Assembly: GCF_963678635.1 (NCBI RefSeq)
Contig: NC_087070.1
Location: forward strand, 21,623,461 to 21,687,460
Direction: 5' to 3'
Length of the DNA stretch: 64,000 bases
Source of the DNA: Symsagittifera roscoffensis
Lineage: Eukaryota > Xenacoelomorpha > Acoela > Convolutidae
The notes beneath the pieces are model-generated. The model saw nothing but the letters and a program-made list of their open reading frames with translations. It was not told the DNA's origin and made no database searches. The position numbers were made by a program, and so were the translations under genes. Below are positions 54,216 through 63,344 of this stretch, in pieces. Each line of letters begins with the position of its first letter. Position 1 is the stretch's first letter.

Positions 54216-54750
54216 GTATTTATACATCTACTAAACTCTTAGCAGAATTTCAAACGGAGAGTACACCCTTGGTAAACTTTAAATTGTTTCTACACAACTA
54301 TCAATACAAAAACTAACACGAACACTAAGGAATAATTTGAATTAAAAATAAATTTAGCAACAGCAAGTGTTTTGAATGGAGTTTCTGCCATAATTGATGA
54401 TCAGTCACTTGTTTAAAAACAATTTAAGTTGTGGTTTGAATGCAACCGGAGGTTAAGTGATCTCTTTTAACCATCAGTTGAAAAATATCGGCTTAGTTGA
54501 TAGAAATTAGCCTGACAAACATTGACTTAAATAGTCATATGGCGAGTAAGTCTCAGACGCAAAAAAAAAGACAATCGCTCAACATTTTTTTTTAAAAAAT
54601 CCGTTAAGAATAAGTTGAAAAACAAAAACTGACTATCCTTAGACAGGCTGAACAGCCTTTGATAGATCATCTATGATTCGCAGAAGTAAGCAAATTACTG
54701 CCGATTTCACGCGAACTGTGTTCATAAACTGGAGAGTAATAAGTTTCCTT
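54216..54750 (+). other. SH2 adaptor gene, intron 2, before the MITE
   Basis: AT-rich intron with no gene. The last part, GAGTAATAAGTTTCCTT, is the original branch-point and pyrimidine region before the MITE inserted. Confidence 0.7.
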
Positions 54751-54953
54751 GGATCTACTTAACAATTGCCCCCCTTTTAAGAAAGGGGGGCGGCAATTGT
54801 TAAGTAGATAATTATAACGTATATTCGACCAATCAGATTGCAGCAAAATTAGAAGTCTCAATACAAAGTTCTAGCGCTAATTTACTGCTTTTTTTAATAA
54901 GGGTGGCAATTCTTAAGTAGGTACCACAGGGAGGTCAATTGTTAAGTAGATCC
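54751..54953 (+). mobile_element. MITE inserted in the 3' splice-site region of SH2 gene intron 2
   Basis: 203 bp with ends GGATCTACTTAACAATT and the inverted AATTGTTAAGTAGATCC, plus internal copies of the end sequence. The flanks are a perfect 8-bp duplication GTTTCCTT (54743-54750 and 54954-54961), hAT-like. The right end is 16 nt from exon 3, so the target was the pyrimidine tract. A second copy is at 55752-55961. Confidence 0.9.
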
Positions 54954-54969
54954 GTTTCCTTCTTTTTAG

Positions 54970-55098
54970 GTTCTGGCTCACGAGGTGCGAGATCTGTGAG
55001 TGTTGGCATAATGAGTTCATTGGGCGATGGTTTCATGCCCTATCAGGATCTGTGGAACAAACCATACTTTGACATGACGATCACTCTCAAAGAAGCAG
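54970..55098 (+). CDS. SH2 adaptor gene, exon 3 (start of the SH2 domain)
   Basis: The acceptor TTCTTTTTAG and donor GCAG|GTATGG bound 129 bp, phase 1 to phase 1. The product ends D-L-W-N-K-P-Y-F-D-M-T-I-T-L-K-E-A, which looks like the W-x-x-x-x-Y/F start and the first helix of an SH2 domain (W-Y-x-x-x-I-x-R-x-E-A). Short and bounded by good splice sites; the frame continues into exon 4. Confidence 0.8.
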
Positions 55099-55751
55099 GT
55101 ATGGTTCAAATGGTTATCAGAAACTTAAGCTACGCTGTGCTTTTCGCGAATGTGCTTCTGTAACGCTTACAGATACCAAACACTAGCCAATCATAAAGTG
55201 AGAACCGATGTTACTAAACAACCAAGAAGTTGGGTTAGAAAACATTTATTCATAATATAACACATTTCTTGCCAGCTCGCTTGTTTAATCGAATGGTAAC
55301 TAAGCAGACAAAACGTGGACAGACAACCCTTGAACCATAACTCTTTTTTTTACTCCACCCCCACCGAAGCACAAAAATAAATTTACGCACTTCTAACAAC
55401 TTATTAAGAAGCAACTAAACCGATAAAACATGAGTAGAAAACACTTACGCCGCAGAAACCAAAAAAAAACAAGAAAAAATAATGAAAAGTAAATTATACA
55501 AAATCATAGGCAGTATACATCCAAATTACAGGATAAAATGAACATAAGTTTGAATTATAGCAACGATGAGTTTTTGTCAACTTCCTTTCCAAAGCATGTA
55601 CTTTGCTTAAAAGCTCAGGAGATTTCGCAATTTCATGGGTGATGGATTTATCACAAGTGTTGCGAAGCTCTACTTCATTTTTGTGCTTTATAATCAATTT
55701 CTCTGAAATGCTCAAATATTTTCACCCCAATATACCTTCATTTAAAATGTG

Positions 55752-55961
55752 GGATCTACTTAACAATCTCCCCCTCCCCCCTTTCAGAAGGGGTGGGAAA
55801 TTGTTAAGTAAGTTGGATTAGTCGAATTTTCGACCAACCAGAATACAGCAAAATTAGAATTCTCAATAGGAAGCTCAGTGCTAATTTACTCTATTCATTC
55901 ATAGGGGTGGAGACTCTTTAGTAGATACCATAGGGCGGAGGGGGGATTGTTAAGTAGATCC
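55752..55961 (+). mobile_element. MITE inserted in the 3' splice-site region of SH2 gene intron 3
   Basis: Same family as 54751-54953, with ends GGATCTACTTAACAAT and ATTGTTAAGTAGATCC. The flanks are a perfect 8-bp duplication AAAATGTG (55744-55751 and 55962-55969). The right end is 23 nt from exon 4. The internal sequence (AGCAAAATTAGAA...CTCAATA) matches the other copy. Confidence 0.9.
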
Positions 55962-55984
55962 AAAATGTGCTTTTTATGATGTAG

Positions 55985-56187
55985 AGGACAAACTGCGTGA
56001 GCAGAAGAAAGAGGGCTGCTACGTAGTTCGAAACAGTAGGAGCAAGGACGGACTGAACTTCGCCATCACTTTCTACTCGAAGAGGGTGGAGGGCACAGTG
56101 AGACACCTGAACATCACTTTCATCCCAGAGGCCAAACAGTGGCGACTGGGAAAGGTGGAGAGGGAGAACGAACTGCGATTCACCAAG
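55985..56187 (+). CDS. SH2 adaptor gene, exon 4 (SH2 domain core)
   Basis: Binds phosphotyrosine peptides. The acceptor ATGATGTAG and donor CAAG|GTCAGC bound 203 bp, phase 1 to phase 0. It contains the phosphate-binding strand G-C-Y-V-V-R-N-S (the FLVR-type Arg is present), a following strand N-F-A-I-T-F-Y, then V-R-H-L-N-I with the usual His of strand D, and a W-R-L-G strand. Layout (N-terminal tyrosines, disordered middle, C-terminal SH2) resembles SLP-76/BLNK-type adaptors; the resemblance is inference. Confidence 0.9.
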
Positions 56188-56690
56188 GTCAGCTCACTTC
56201 ACACAGGACAAAAAAAAACAAATATAATAAGGCTAAAAAGTATAATAAGTTAACAAATGGTCGAGACGATAACTATGCAACGTTTTTCTATCAACGACAG
56301 TAGCCGACTTAGGAATTGAGATTCATTAATTCACCAAGGTCAGCTCAGTTCACGGAAAACATAAAAACATACATAATAAAACCGAAATTTAAAGATATTA
56401 GAGATAACTAGTTAACGATTATTCGAAAGCAAGTCCTATCAAACAAAGCCAAACCAATGATCGTCGGATTGACTTTTATCGATATCGTTGAAGAGAAAAA
56501 GAACTGAGATTCACCAAGGTCAGCTCAGTTGAAACAAAGACAAAAAACTTAAATAAGAAACCGAAACTTAAAGACATTAGAAAGAGCAAGTTAACAAATA
56601 TTCGAAAAGATAACTATATAACGGTTTTCTATGAACGACAGTAGCCGACTAAAGAAATGGGATTCATTGAGTTCGACTGATGTAAAAAAA
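56162..56690 (+). repeat. Triplicated exon 4 end with its splice donor
   Basis: The words GATTCACCAAGGTCAGCTCA recur at 56177, about 56329 and 56508, each followed by similar intron sequence (ACATAATAA.ACCGAAA.TTAAAGA, ACGACAGTAGCCGACT). The third copy also keeps the preceding exon words (GAACTGAGATTCACCAAG). The exon-end and donor were therefore tandemly copied into the intron. These copies lie in non-coding context and are not called as exons. Confidence 0.8.
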
Positions 56691-57339
56691 ATCCAAATGG
56701 ACTTTCAAAGGTCAGCAGATTGATTGTACACAAAAAACAAGAAAAAAATTCGGAAAAAATTTCTTGTAGTTGAGCAGAGCTCTTCGGAGGCATAATTTCA
56801 TAGTCTTGGAGTCGTGAATAGATTCTTCTTTTGTAATTTCTGAGAAATGGGGCATTATTTGTTAGCAGCACTGTATGTTAGTGGAGTAGTACATAGATGC
56901 GTAGTTTGTATTTCTGAGAAAAAGAGTGATTTTAATAAATAATAGAGTAGTAAGTAGTGCATCGATGAGTATGTTTAATTTTGTTTAATCTGAGAAAAAC
57001 AAATTTTGTTAACAGCTTGGTTAGATGGGTACTTGGTATTTTGAGAAATAGAATTTCAGCATTCATATAAAATCCTACAAATAATCATTCGAAAAACTTG
57101 AAATTAGGCCTAAGGATTGACATTCTGCTCTTTCTGCTGCTCTATTAAACATTCTGCTCTAAAGGCCGAATTCTGCTGCTAGCAGAAACCTTTGGTGCCT
57201 GGTCTGGTTGTCATTCACTGTTTCGATCAAACAGGAAGAAAACGAACAGATCCGGAATTATAAACAACACAGATGCGAATCTGCGCTTCGCAAATACTGG
57301 CGAGAACACGACAAAAAGAGCAGCTCTAAGTGCAAAAAT
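56691..57339 (+). other. SH2 gene intron 4, non-coding
   Basis: AT-rich intron. A minus-strand frame (56629-56871) has no family. Around 57120-57200 the words TTCTGCTGCT/TTCTGCTCT are repeated. Confidence 0.5.
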
Positions 57340-57440
57340 AAACCATAAAAAAATCGAGAAGTCTTGGATTCGATCTGCGAACTAGAACTTATGCGTCTCA
57401 CGCACTAATAACTCAGCCACGGAAGCTCACTAACTGACAA
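57340..57440 (-). other. tRNA-like segment in SH2 gene intron 4
   Basis: The minus strand reads GTGGCTGAGTTATTAG (A-box-like), TGCGTGAGACGCATA (hairpin), GATCGAATCC (B-box-like) and a run of seven T. Arm lengths do not fit a functional tRNA, so it is likely a tRNA-derived SINE head or a pseudogene. Confidence 0.35.
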
Positions 57441-57628
57441 ACATTAGCCACAAATAAAACACATAAATGCTGCTAAGAAATTTCCAATACTAGATCGTAG
57501 TTAAAGCAGAAAAGCCACCAAATAAGCGAACACTATAAATAAACACTTTTATTTGCGAGTTAGGTTGGAAAAAAGAAGGCTCGTACTAATATACACTACG
57601 CTCTCAAGCTGGCTAGTGTTAAAGAGCA

Positions 57629-57735
57629 TAAATAAATTGTTTCCAATCTAATCTAATAAAAGCAAATATATGTATGTATTTAAAATATACATACTTTTGT
57701 TTTTATTAGATTAGATTGGAAACAATTTATTATTA
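57629..57735. repeat. Perfect-stem inverted repeat (hairpin)
   Basis: AATAAATTGTTTCCAATCTA at the left is the reverse complement of TAGATTGGAAACAATTTATT at the right. The arms are about 50 bp with a few mismatches and the middle is ATGTATGTATTTAAAATATACATAC. Too short for coding; probably a small foldback MITE. Confidence 0.85.
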
Positions 57736-58047
57736 CTCTTTTACATTTATATTTTATATATTCAGTCTTTTATATATTTAGTCTTTTATATATTTTAAAG
57801 CGAATGGAGAACGAACTTAGATGAACCAAGGTTCGCTAATTTTACAGAAAAGACCAACAAATTTTTTTACACAGAAGCAAAACTGCACTTCGCTATGTAA
57901 AAACGGCACACGGGACCCTCAAAATACAAAAATACAAAACTGAGTCATTCAACTTTGAAATTAAAAATTATATATCCTGCGGTAAATGTTTTTCCCATTG
58001 CTCCATAAAACAGGGAGATAAAGCCGAAGAGATAAAGATAATGGGTA
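57736..58047 (+). other. SH2 gene intron 4, non-coding
   Basis: AT-rich, a direct repeat TTTATATATT.AGTCTTTTATATATT at 57750-57800. Nothing else. Confidence 0.5.
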
Positions 58048-58345
58048 CTGCACAGCAACTAACTATCCGCGTTTTGAAATGTAATCCATTTATGTATTTC
58101 AACTACATAATTTGCTACAGAGTTCTCTACTGTACATTATTGAAAACCGTTTCGTAGTCATGGTTTCGAGTATTTGAAGTTTAACATTATCTTCTAACAC
58201 TTAACCCAACTTCAAAAATACTCGAAACCATGACAACGAAACGGTTTTCTATAATGTACAGTAGCGAACTCTGTAGCAAATTACTGAGCTGAAAAACACT
58301 ATTAGATTACAGTTAAAAACGCGGATATTTCGTTGCTGTGCAAGT
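58048..58345. mobile_element. Foldback MITE with ~140-bp arms
   Basis: The arms TGCACAGCAACTAACTATCCGCG ... ACTTCAAATACTCGAAACCATGAC pair across a ~30-bp loop near 58180-58205, with mismatches in the outer part (GATATTTCGTTGCTGTGCA at the right). No target duplication was recognised. Confidence 0.8.
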
Positions 58346-58843
58346 AGCACAGAATGTTCGAATCAAAATCTAAGAAAAAATTACATTAGAATTTGTTTCT
58401 TTTTCCTCAAATGTGTGTCGTTTTTTTGTGCGTGGCGAGATGCAATAATCTGACGAAAGCCTAGAACTTCAGCATACTCGACAGTTACAGTGAAATTGGC
58501 GAACTGGCAACACTTCCTGACCAAAAAAGACAAGAAAAACAAAAACAATTATTTAGAAAATCAACAATTGAAAAACTTCTTGAATTTTTTTATTGCCAAG
58601 ACAGCGCTTAGAATCTTCGGAAAAAAATTTGCACTGGGGTAAAACATAAGTTTCGCGTCTTATCCTACCATAATAAAACCTGCTCGCTCTCTTTACGCGC
58701 TGGAAATTGAACTGAAAATCAAAAATTATCAACCAGTTTTTCTGGACACCGGGACAATTTTTGAATTTTACACCGTCGTTCGAATCAGGGCTGAAAGAAC
58801 AACAATATGATGTATCAATCCGATTACTATTCGAGTAACTAAT
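58346..58843. repeat. Partial copy of the 1-4 kb repeat family
   Basis: Contains AAGTAGCACAGAATGTTCGAA, GTGCGTGGCGAGATGC and CCTGCTCGCTCTCTTTACGCGCTGGAAATTGAA, which match the order of words in 1023-2247. A minus-strand frame (58553-58876) overlaps and is not called. Confidence 0.6.
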
Positions 58844-59161
58844 TTGGCTAACAAAAAAGCCTGCTTGCTCGCTCACTTTATTCGCTCGAAAATACTAATC
58901 CTAGCCAACAGACAGTTGTTTTCTTTAGGTATAAAAACACAACTTTCGAATTTCTATGAACCAAATATGCCTTTAAAGCTCATTCACTTTCTAGAACAAT
59001 TTACGAATGGCGCTTTTGTGATGAATTTAACTCAATTTGAGAAAACTGGATCAATGAGTACAATTTTTATTTCGCGGGGAAATCCTGAAAAAAAAGTTAC
59101 ACTTTCAAAACTAGAAATCGATCACTTTTTTCGTGACCTGAACACTTCTGCTGTTCAATAG
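58844..59161 (+). CDS. Unrecognised small ORF, with a decayed downstream duplicate
   Basis: A 105-codon frame. From the codon for M-P-L-K-L-I-H-F onward (about 58967) the composition is normal for a protein (F-L-E-Q-F-T-N-G-A-F-V-M-N-L-T, then a K-L-E-I-D-H-F-F-R-D-L ending). A second copy at about 59755-59890 keeps recognisable words (TTTCTAGAACAGTTTA, GAAGTCGATCACGTTTTTTCGCGACCT) but is broken by stops. It lies in the intron 4 of the SH2 gene and on the same strand. Could be a retroposed gene fragment or chance; the N-terminal part overlaps a dispersed repeat. Confidence 0.3.
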   Translation: MANKKACLLAHFIRSKILILANRQLFSLGIKTQLSNFYEPNMPLKLIHFLEQFTNGAFVMNLTQFEKTGSMSTIFISRGNPEKKVTLSKLEIDHFFRDLNTSAVQ

Positions 59162-59754
59162 AGGAGTTTTCCTTCCTTTCAACAAAAAGAAATGAACCGA
59201 AATTTTAAAAAAAATCAAAATTCAAACCGCGAAAAAGTAAATTTGAACCTGAACAATGTTCAAAACTTTTCCTGGAAAAAAAACCTTGCGACCTATATAA
59301 GAGTCTGAACTACCTTCATCGACTCTTAAATATCATAAACTTGAAACGTATGTTTCTCGATAGTGAAAACATTTTCTGAAAATTTTTTATTTTCGTTTTT
59401 TAATGTCGTTTTTAACGTCGTTCGAAGGGTTTGAAGGAACAACCATAATTATCAAACATCCCCTCAATAATACCTGAAATCTCTGAAAAAATAATGGTGC
59501 CCCGATGATAATGGACTTTCAAAAAAAACATTTTAAACGGACATGGAGCCAATCGCAAAAACCATAACAAGACAGAATTGAATCTAATACCTTGACGTAC
59601 ATATTGTCGAAACCACCCCCCCCCCCCCCCCCCCGGAGAGTTATGAAATCAATTTGTTAAATTGTACCTAAGACATAGCCAGCTGACAGTTGGAAAAGAG
59701 TAGTGAGCAAGGAAATTGAACAAAAATGAAAGTCGAAGAAAAAATAGATGGCCT
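59162..59754 (+). other. Duplicated intronic sequence with TATA-like motif and a C run
   Basis: CTATATAAGAGT at about 59297 recurs at about 60001, in the same order downstream of the duplicated ORF, within a duplicated ~320-bp block (58960-59340 and 59755-60040). 59616-59634 is a run of 19 C. Confidence 0.6.
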
Positions 59755-60040
59755 TAAGGCTCTTTGAGTTTCTAGAACAGTTTATGCTTGACACTTTTTA
59801 AATTAAAACTAACCCAAATTGCAAAAACTGGATCAATAGGTAAAACTAGAAGTCGATCACGTTTTTTCGCGACCTCTACACTTTTGCTGTTCGATACTGG
59901 AGTTTGCCTTCCTTTTAAAAGAAATCAAAGTCAAACCGCGAAAAAACTAAATTGAGCGTGAACAAATGTTAAGACTTTCCTGAAAAAAAATCATCAAGAC
60001 CTATATAAGAGTACTCTTTACGTTCATTACTCTTGAAAAT
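59755..60040 (+). repeat. Second copy of the 58960-59340 block
   Basis: Matches in order: CTTTCTAGAACAGTTTA, AAAACTGGATCAATGAG/AGG, CGATCAC.TTTTTTCG.GACCT, CCTTCCTTT, TCAAACCGCGAAAAA, GACCTATATAAGAGT. Diverged, with stop codons in the copied frame. Confidence 0.75.
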
Positions 60041-60227
60041 TCTTCGTAATTTTTAAAAACTACTCTAGGCTAATAAATCAATTCGACTGACAAGATAAAG
60101 TCCACCGAAAACTCCTCAAATTTGTTGCCTCCAAAACCCTTGCAAAAAGCAGAAGTCATTCGCCTCAGTCTTTCTTCTGAGCTTTCACGATGGCAATTTG
60201 ATCACATGTTTTTTTTTGTTTGTTCAG

Positions 60228-60377
60228 GTATCGCATTGCGTAGAGCACTACTTGAAGAATGGATTTGTGCTTGAAAATGGAGTTGAAGTGCGACTAGAAA
60301 AGCCACTCAAGACCAAGAAGACCAACGGTGATGGAAAAGGAGCAGCGAAAATAGTGGGCAAAATATTCCACAAGTGA
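60228..60377 (+). CDS. SH2 adaptor gene, exon 5 (end of SH2 domain, stop)
   Basis: The acceptor TTTGTTTGTTCAG opens 150 bp in phase 0, which fits the end of exon 4, and ends in TGA at 60375-60377. The product V-S-H-C-V-E-H-Y-L-K-N-G-F-V is the typical last helix of an SH2 domain, followed by a basic tail (K-T-K-K-T-N-G-D-G-K). The whole protein from exon 1 would be 719 residues. Exon 4 to 5 are 4.0 kb apart. Confidence 0.88.
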   Translation, partial: VSHCVEHYLKNGFVLENGVEVRLEKPLKTKKTNGDGKGAAKIVGKIFHK

Positions 60378-61347
60378 ACCCAACTAGTTTACTGAACTAT
60401 ATTTTGTGGTCTGATTCAATGGAAATATTGAAACTGATGCGATGATATTTAACGGGGGCGTTCAACAGTGCCAAATAAAATCACTCCAATTTTGGTGCCA
60501 AAATGTCTGCAACTGAAAATCACTGCACTGTTGAACAAAGTTTTCATTTTCAGCACTGTTGAACTATTTTTTCCGGCACAGATGTACTTAGTTGTACTGC
60601 CCCTATTTGACAAATGAAGCCATATTTGACATTAAAAAACTGATGATCCGAGCAAATGTTAAAAAAATTTATATTTTATAGAAAATCTCCACCAATCAAT
60701 TCAACTAACTTCGCCAGTTAGAATTAAATTTAGTCTAATAATGAGTATTATCTGAAATTAAAGGATATCACAATGTTGGAATTCTAAAAAAAATTAAAAC
60801 TAGGGTGATATATTAACAAAGGCAGGTCAATTTCATTTAGGGCACAGAAGAGGCAACGCCTTGCAAGATTCGCTGTTTTCGTCCTCGGTTTCTCCCAGCT
60901 TCTGCAACATTATAAACACTAATCTTACAAATCGAAGCAAACAATTTATTAACATAAATTACATTCAATATAAGGATTGATGTAAATTTCTCTCTTTGAG
61001 GACTGGCGATAGGTGCGCTTTTTTGTTCTGCGCCGATCTACGACAGGCGTTCTCTTAAGAAGTTAGTTAATCTCGACTGACAAAGACACACAATGTATCA
61101 TACCGACACAATGTATCAGACCGAGTGGATGGAAACCTTCACCTCGATTGAACATTATATTGAAAATTGTAGAACATAATACTGACGCATTTGCTAGGCA
61201 CATTGACTGCCACCGGACTAAACGAAGCTCGATTCATGATAGGGATTGTTTTGTTCACAATTCAATCTACACATACCACATTTACTATAATTAGACAGAA
61301 ACTTCAAATATTTGATATTATCTTTTGATGATTTCTGATCTCTACAG
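60378..61347 (+). other. SH2 gene 3' region, non-coding
   Basis: Begins with the likely 3' untranslated region; AATAAA occurs at 60474-60479 and is a candidate polyadenylation signal. No gene was seen between it and the possible alternative exon at 61348. Confidence 0.5.
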
Positions 61348-61464
61348 GTTCGTATTTCCCACACACAAAAAATCCTGAAATCCAAGAAAAAACAAGAGAA
61401 GCCTGAAGAGGAAATACGCCTTGCAAAAGAAACTTTTCGACACTACTGGATTCCACTCAGCTGA
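61348..61464 (+). CDS. Possible alternative last exon of the SH2 gene
   Basis: A good acceptor (GATCTCTACAG) is followed by 39 codons including the stop (TGA at 61462-61464) in phase 0, the same phase exon 5 needs. The product V-R-I-S-H-T-Q-K-I-L-K-S-K-K-K is basic and does not continue the SH2 fold, so use in place of exon 5 would truncate the SH2 domain and add a basic tail. It may instead belong to another gene or be chance. Confidence 0.3.
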   Translation, partial: VRISHTQKILKSKKKQEKPEEEIRLAKETFRHYWIPLS

Positions 61465-61499
61465 TTAAAAGTCAATTGTCTTCGATACTTTCTTTAACG

Positions 61500-63310
61500 C
61501 ACGTTCTTTAGCCCGGGTTCTGCTCATCCGTCTGCAGCTAAGGAATTTCGATACTTCCGCTGGCCTTAACCGCAGGTCTGCAGGAGTAACAGGGAGGGAT
61601 TTCTGGGGCAGTTAAAAATATGGCAACTAGTGAGGCGGCAAGAAACAGGTAGGGCAAAGTGAAGAAACCTGGTTGTCTAAGCGAGCGAGGTACGTGGTTA
61701 AAAGCCGACTGTAACCAGACCGAAGTTGGGAAAGCTTACAGCGAGTGGTTCTGGAAATAAACTATTTGGTGGGGTCAAGGAATATGGTTACGAGATTGTT
61801 TTTGGTTTTGTTTTAGAAACTTATGGCGGTTAAAAACGAAAAAGGAAACTTCTGAGTCGTTGAGATTTGGTGGCGGGTTTTGATCGGTTAAAAGATAGCC
61901 TATGTCGTCTTTTAAAGCACTTAAAATGGATTTTTGAAGTTTATGTGGGCGTGGGGGTAAGCGTGATTAAAATGAGTTGGGTGATACAAACGGCACAAGG
62001 AGATGAAAAACAGCAGGTAAGAGAGTGGTGGTTTCGAAAGTTCAGGATCTAGACTTCACTATGCAGGTGGACAGTGGAGCTCATAAGCGTTGAGCTAGCG
62101 ATTACGCGGAGGACTTGGATGAGCTGCAGGTAATTAATAGAAGTTTCGGTGGCGGCGTGGGCCCAGGCCAGGGAGGAATAATCTAAAACAGTGCGAATTA
62201 AGGCTTTGTAAGTTAAAAGTAAGGTTTCTGTGGACTGACCGCAAGAGGAAGCTACTTATGTCTTCAGGACTCCATTTCCGCTAAGATCCTTGTCAGTAGA
62301 CCTCTTGCAGCGAGCTGCAAAGCATAGGATCAGGCCAAAAAAAACCCAAAAAATTTGTGGATTTTTAATAATAGGGAGAGGTTCGTTGTTTACAAAGACA
62401 GAGGGAACTTTGTAAAACAATCTTCATTGTAAGACAAAAGCAAGGTAACAGATTATAAGAGGACGCAATTGCTAGCTTACGGGGAGTGAAAAACTTGAAA
62501 AGGTGGAGGAGATACCATTTAATGAGCGCGATGCTGCCTCAACATCGGGGCTTTGGGCTAAGGGGTGGAAATCATCAGCGTATGAGGTGAGGCGAATATT
62601 TTCGGCGGGCGGAGGGCGTCAAAATAAAGACTCGGTGATGAAACAGAGCCCTGGAAAACTCAACAGTGAACAACTCTATGGGGTCATACTAGGTTGTTAA
62701 AAATGGTGGTTACTAGTCGGCCACAAAAAAATTGTTCAACAAGCGAAGAAATTTACCTCTTGGCAGCGGTGTCATGAATGAGTTCCACCAGTGTTCTATG
62801 ACATACCACATCAAGAGCCTTTGGAAAGTCACGTGTAGCGAGGACAGTACGTAAGAGAGCGCCGTTTAGGTTAAAACCATCAGTGATGAAAAATGAAGGG
62901 TGGATAGTGCGGTTGTGGTGTACTTGAATGGGCGGAACCCGTGCTTATGTAAGGCATTTGTGAGGTGCTCTATTAAAAAGGAATGGATGAGCCTCTCTTA
63001 AATTTTGACAGTGGAGCACAACAGTGAAGTCGGCCTATACAATGCGGAAATTTTATGTTCCTTTTCAGGTTTGGACAGGGGGATTACCTTAAAAATTTTC
63101 CACAATTGAGGAATAAAACTATCAGACACCAGAAGTTTATACGAATGATTCAAGTTATCGAGTGTAAAAGTTTTGAGGTGGTTGAGTACAACATAGAGGC
63201 CATCCGGACCGAAAGCTCGCGAGGGTTTGCCATACGCTATGGCTCGTTTAATTTGTTGAGGGGATAAACTTGGGTTATCGGGCAGAGAAAATTTGCGTTT
63301 AGTTTTCACG
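61500..63310 (-). mobile_element. Jockey-like LINE fragment A, decayed
   Basis: Minus-strand non-LTR reverse-transcriptase remnants. At 62998-63309 a frame with F-G-P-D-G-L, I-P-Q-L-W-K, V-I-P-L-S-K-P and Y-R-P-T-S-L-L matches RT fingers of Jockey-type LINEs. Near 62760-62830 the palm motif is D-F-P-K-A-L-D with shifts. At about 61500-61755 the 3' C-terminal segment parallels fragment B. Many stops. Plus-strand frames over it (62503-62700, 63055-63267) are shadows. Confidence 0.72.
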
Positions 63311-63344
63311 AATCATTGTCTTGACTGCTGCCCAGCTGGCTGAA

